This document shows positions 55,278-56,907 of a stretch of 56,907 bases of DNA, piece by piece; the stretch's first letter is position 1; every line of letters starts with the position of its first letter. The notes under the pieces are model-generated. The model was given only the letters and a program-made list of their open reading frames with translations, was not told the origin of the DNA and did no database searches. Source of the DNA: Mucidula mucida (lineage: Eukaryota; Basidiomycota; Agaricomycetes; Agaricales; Physalacriaceae); the NCBI GenBank assembly GCA_015501055.1, contig JADNYV010000230.1, positions 1 through 56,907 of the forward strand. Direction: 5' to 3'. The translations under genes were made by a program, and so were the position numbers.

Positions 55278-56163
55278 ATGTCTTCAAGACCTCCTTTGTC
55301 CCTCCGTTCCATTCTACCAAACTTCATGCGGTGGCAGCAACCACCACTCCCATCACCCCTACCTTCGCCGGCACCTCTAACGCGCTACATCGTCCGGCCG
55401 GACACTGCACTACCGCCAACCTATGATCAGACGTGGGACACTGTCCAAAATAACGACATGTGGCCCCTCTTCATTCGGGCAAATAAGTCAGCCTTCAGAA
55501 GACATGCAACGGACAAGATTTTGAACGAACCGGACTGGTTTCGGCACCTCGAATCGCACGAATACTCCGCTTCGACAGTCTTGTGGCCGAATGTTGTCTG
55601 CGTCCAACCAGGTTCGGACTATAACAACAAGCACTGGAGCATAAAATTCCTGCGTTACGCGCTAGAGGTCGGCGATAATCAGGTTGTAACAAGCGAATTT
55701 GCTTGTATGATTGTCTGCGAAGTCATCTTCTCAATTCTGACGCCATATCCTGAGGATTGGCCGCGCGGAATTGATGCTATTTCTCGCCTCATCGGGTGGT
55801 AAATTTTTTTTGTTTCTCTTTTAGGCGCAGAACTAATGTTCAAGTAGGACCCAAACCGAAATAAAGAATTGGTTTCACTCTCGAAGGTCATTTGAACGGC
55901 GATCTCCAGAAAGTCTGGAGTCACACAATGAAGCGAAGTCGATTGTTTATCACTCTAGCGCCATGGACAACACCGTTCGTAAGCGGCGACGCATCAGACA
56001 GGATGCCCTTTACTATCTCACATGTAACGGAAACATTGGCCGTTTGCACTGGGATCCGGATGTGTTTTTTTCTTGGTTGACGAATGACCTTTGCCTTCTG
56101 ACGGCACGTCGCTCTGGAAGCAGGAATTACTTCCCCCCTTCCTCGTATTTTGCGGAAGGGTAG
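55278..56163 (+). pseudogene. Family X, copy 3, second exon displaced
   Basis: First exon 55278-55798 is open and well conserved (MSSRPPLSLRSILPNFM, RPDTALPPTYDQTWDTVQ, DKILNEPDWFRHLESHEYS), with a GT donor at 55799. The acceptor used in copies 1 and 2 (TTTTAG before GCGCAG, about 55825) would lead to an in-frame stop. A conserved second exon is visible only further on (about 55885-56163): RRSFERRSPESLES, RRIRQDALYYLTCN, FFSWLTNDLCLLTARRSGS. A different acceptor might rescue it. The end YFAEG is truncated compared with copy 2. I treat it as decayed. Confidence 0.55.
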
Positions 56164-56766
56164 TTTTCAGGTATAGAGACTTCACGGTTTGATCATGGAC
56201 GATTGCTAAACTCCAACTTGAAGGTTTCATCCTATCATCTAGATATCGCCGGATCATGTATACCCTATGCAACTAATCTAATGCCTGTGGCAAGTAATCA
56301 TTATGTCCACGTGTGACATGTGAAGGCTCTGACAGATGTGATGGAAGTCAAGCAGAACTCTGAGATCAGAAACTCAGAAATGATTCGCGAATGGTATGTC
56401 TGGTGTGGCGCAATTGATAATATGTCTCCTCCGGGGAGGTGTACTATCTCTCAGAATTGCTAAGATCATAACTATCTCGGTCGCCATCTCCCTACTAACG
56501 ATGTACCGCTTTCAGATCGCCCTGAGTGCCTTCTGCTTACTCGCCACCAACCCAATATGGACAAAATCATAAGTGGCACCGCGAAAGACAATACAAAACG
56601 CCACACTCACTGCCTCTTACGACATTAACAATTGCGTTATTGTCAACCATCGATCACCACGCCTCACTTACCCGGCTCCTCGGTCCGACTTAAAGCCATA
56701 CCATCATGTCCATACCGCCACACGTAAGAACTCTACTGCCCCCACGTCTCATCTCAGGCCTGCAGG
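56164..56766. other. Spacer between family X and DUF6535, block R
   Basis: Diverged inverted relative of 14896-15428. No gene supported. Confidence 0.35.
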
Positions 56767-56907
56767 ATGCAGCCCGATGGAACAGTCGTCCAGACTCAAC
56801 GTCAAGTATCCCGCCAATAAGCCCAGCTGGTATCAGCAACACACCGCCTCGACTCTCTTCAGTAGGACATCGGCCCTCCAGGCTTTAGCTCTCGCCGCAT
56901 CTCACAC
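56767..56907 (+). pseudogene. DUF6535 gene, copy 3, 5' end only
   Basis: ATG CAG CCC at 56767 matches the tiny first exon of copies 1 and 2, but the GTAGTC donor is altered to CAGTCG. In the second exon (from about 56864) two single C losses relative to copy 1 throw the frame into a TAG. The window ends 44 bases into that exon. Whether the body of the gene survives to the right cannot be seen. Confidence 0.55.

Larger units (their letters stand above)
53340..56907 (+). repeat. Duplicated block R, inverted relative to L1
   Basis: Collinear with 18230-14750 read on the minus strand: relic Z, relic Y, spacer, family X, spacer, start of DUF6535. Element 2 is absent. Left border is at AAGTGCTCGGCTATGGAAAG (53344 onward), which matches 18226-18207 inverted. 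Confidence 0.8.

Noticed and set aside
1..56907. tRNA, rRNA or CRISPR features
   Set aside because: No cloverleaf with A and B boxes, rRNA core or regular spacer array was recognised on reading; a covariance search could still find a tRNA.

Overview
The window is nuclear DNA from a basidiomycete fungus, most likely an agaricomycete mushroom. The signs are genes split by many 45-85 bp GT-AG introns, several copies of the mushroom-expanded DUF6535 membrane family, copies of an OTT_1508-type deaminase family, chromodomain Ty3/Gypsy retrotransposons, and single-TM cell-surface proteins with a CxCN-type cysteine motif. It is an accessory, rearranged region with a short conserved stretch in its right-centre.

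Layout. 1-526 is the broken end of an adenylate-forming (AMP-binding) gene. 527-10177 is a 9.65 kb Ty3/Gypsy element with 287-bp LTRs and one long gag-pol frame; its two flanks are unrelated and share no target-site duplication. 10178-18470 is block L1, mostly read on the minus strand: a truncated deaminase-like pseudogene, an apparently intact DUF6535 gene, family X, then relics. 18481-24988 is a second, complete Ty3/Gypsy chromovirus (531-bp LTRs, 5-bp duplication GACTT) inserted in L1; its polyprotein has many frameshifts. It carries what looks like a self-priming primer-binding site and a -1 slippery heptamer. 24994-26230 holds a decayed HMG-box gene. 26233-35320 is block L2, a second copy of deaminase - DUF6535 - family X - relics. 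35487-46362 is the least disturbed part: two small single-TM proteins, an unknown gene, a four-exon unknown gene (family U), a 153-residue protein, and a complete six-exon GH31 gene, the glucosidase II alpha subunit. 46567-53072 contains a third deaminase pseudogene on the plus strand, a deaminase/TM-protein chimera, a decayed second copy of family U and a second HMG pseudogene. 53340-56907 (block R) is an inverted copy of part of L1 and runs off the end inside a third DUF6535 copy.

Taken together, a module of deaminase-like gene + DUF6535 membrane gene + family X is present three times in two orientations. Only DUF6535 (2 of 3 copies) and family X (2 of 3) still look translatable; every deaminase copy is damaged at or near its catalytic exon. 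The glucosidase II gene works in ER N-glycan trimming and is unrelated to the repeats. No tRNA, rRNA or CRISPR was recognised. Exon models are read by eye from splice signals, reading frame and copy-to-copy comparison.
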